From the NCBI GenBank assembly GCA_051819745.1, contig JBNJGO010000046.1:1-5133 (forward strand): DNA of 5,133 bases, read 5' to 3'. Position 1 is the first letter of the stretch. Each line of letters begins with the position of its first letter. A model generated the notes under the pieces. It made no database searches, was not told the DNA's origin, and saw only the letters and a program-made list of their open reading frames with translations. Shown here in pieces: positions 4,299-5,133 of the stretch. Source of the stretch: SKGA01 sp051819745 (lineage in GTDB: Archaea > Nanobdellota > Nanobdellia > Woesearchaeales > SKGA01). A program made the position numbers and the translations under genes.

Positions 4299-5133
4299 TC
4301 AAATTATTTTTTTATCAATAAATTTTGAATTCATCAATCTAGCAACAGCCATATAGCTTGGTTTAAATCGTATTTTGCTGTGAATATGATACTTGTTTTT
4401 ATTTCCTTTTCCTTCGTTCTTGCCAACATCATAAACAGTCATATCTGATGTTATGCCGAAAAATTTTACTTGTGGATCTTTTGGTGTTAATTCTTTATAA
4501 TTCACATCAAGAATGCCATAATCTACAATTGCACGATATGTTTTTCCACTAAATGAATTTTTGCTCGTGTGTCCGATACTCGCTTCACTTATTTTTCCAT
4601 CGGGAGAACTTTCTTTTTTTTCAAACTCAATAACATTGGCTTCAAATTCAAAAGCATTTTCTGAAAGATTTCGATATTTTTTATTGGTGAGAGGGCTAGT
4701 GCCAAAAAATACTGCTTCACCAATCCTGAAATGATTTATTTCTTCAGGGATCTTTTTCTTATCCATTAAAGGAAGAGTTATAGAACTCCCTCCAGATATT
4801 AAAGGTATGTTTTTGTTGAATTTTTCTTCTAATAATTTTTTATAAAGAGTAAGTTGGACAAGCTTATCGAACGTGGGTTCTATACCGTACATGCAACCAA
4901 GATTTGTTCCTAATCCAATAATTGTTATATTATTAAGTTCGAATACTTCTTCGTAAAAATCAAAAATATCTTTTCGCAATACTCCTTCTCGAAGCTCCCC
5001 CATCTCAACCATTATAATGACCTCATGGGTTTTTCCTTGCTTTTTTGCTTCCTGATCTAATTCTTGTATTGTTTTTTTTGATGAGTTCAACGAAATATCT
5101 GCATATTTTATGACTTTTTCTACCATGTTTTTT
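4299..5133 (-). CDS. PLP-dependent amino-acid racemase, Orr/YhfX-like (COG3457), 5' end cut by window edge
   Basis: Cytosolic PLP enzyme of the alanine-racemase fold, close to the ornithine racemase/YhfX group that interconverts L- and D-amino acids; the substrate cannot be read from sequence. The frame stays open to the window edge, and the family aligns well upstream of ATG 5126 (KYADISLNS normally lies about 85-95 residues into the protein), so this is a partial gene rather than one starting at 5126. The missing part should carry the PLP-binding lysine. Numbering from ATG 5126: VEMGELREGV (40-49), GLGTNLGC (71-78), SGGSS (111-115, usually GGNSS, phosphate binding), RIGEA (134-138), and the C-terminal beta domain with TSDMTVYDV (226-234, often SSDHxxxDV) and FKPSYMAVARLMNS (254-267). 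It ends with TGA 9 bases before the DUF4190-like gene. Confidence 0.87.
   Translation of the reverse strand, partial: KNMVEKVIKYADISLNSSKKTIQELDQEAKKQGKTHEVIIMVEMGELREGVLRKDIFDFYEEVFELNNITIIGLGTNLGCMYGIEPTFDKLVQLTLYKKLLEEKFNKNIPLISGGSSITLPLMDKKKIPEEINHFRIGEAVFFGTSPLTNKKYRNLSENAFEFEANVIEFEKKESSPDGKISEASIGHTSKNSFSGKTYRAIVDYGILDVNYKELTPKDPQVKFFGITSDMTVYDVGKNEGKGNKNKYHIHSKIRFKPSYMAVARLMNSKFIDKKII

Noticed and set aside
5124..5126. ATG 5126 as the racemase start
   Set aside because: The frame continues open to the edge, family homology should extend about 85-95 residues upstream, and no ribosome binding site is visible in the seven remaining bases.

Overview
This AT-rich window most likely comes from an archaeon, possibly a small-genome uncultivated (DPANN-like) lineage. 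The evidence is a SufC-SufB pair of the short archaeal type, GGTGA-like ribosome binding sites, TATA-like boxes instead of bacterial -35/-10 pairs, and oligo-T tracts after stop codons. The lineage is inference; no rRNA or tRNA is present to settle it.

Left part (1-1433, + strand): the 3' two thirds of a sufC ATPase gene enters from the left edge. It overlaps by four bases (ATGA) a 310-codon sufB-like scaffold gene. Together they form a two-gene Fe-S cluster assembly unit of the minimal SufBC (SMS) kind, with no sufS, sufD, sufE or sufU visible.

Middle part (1434-3501, + strand): after a TATA-like box and a leader with several tiny overlapping ATG-initiated frames comes an easily missed 41-codon zinc-ribbon gene. 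It lies 16 bases upstream of a cold-shock-domain protein gene. After an oligo-T tract and an intergenic region with a 9-bp inverted repeat comes a DEAD-box RNA helicase with a basic RGG/SRG-rich tail. A CSD protein beside a DEAD-box helicase suggests a shared RNA-chaperone or cold-response role. Both stop codons lie within or next to short hairpins upstream of T-rich tracts.

Right part: a 95-codon orphan gene on the + strand (3562-3849) with a good ribosome binding site converges on a two-gene minus-strand operon. That operon is a 5'-truncated PLP-dependent amino-acid racemase of the ornithine/alanine racemase-like (Orr/YhfX) family, running in from the right edge, followed 9 bases later by a small DUF4190-like membrane protein. 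The racemase lacks its N-terminal portion, including the expected PLP lysine, only because the window ends there.

No mobile element, CRISPR array, tRNA or rRNA was seen. The most notable items are the zinc-ribbon/CSD gene pair, the minimal SufCB pair with a CxxC tail on SufC, and the structured intergenic regions around the csp and helicase genes. None of these proves a new system.
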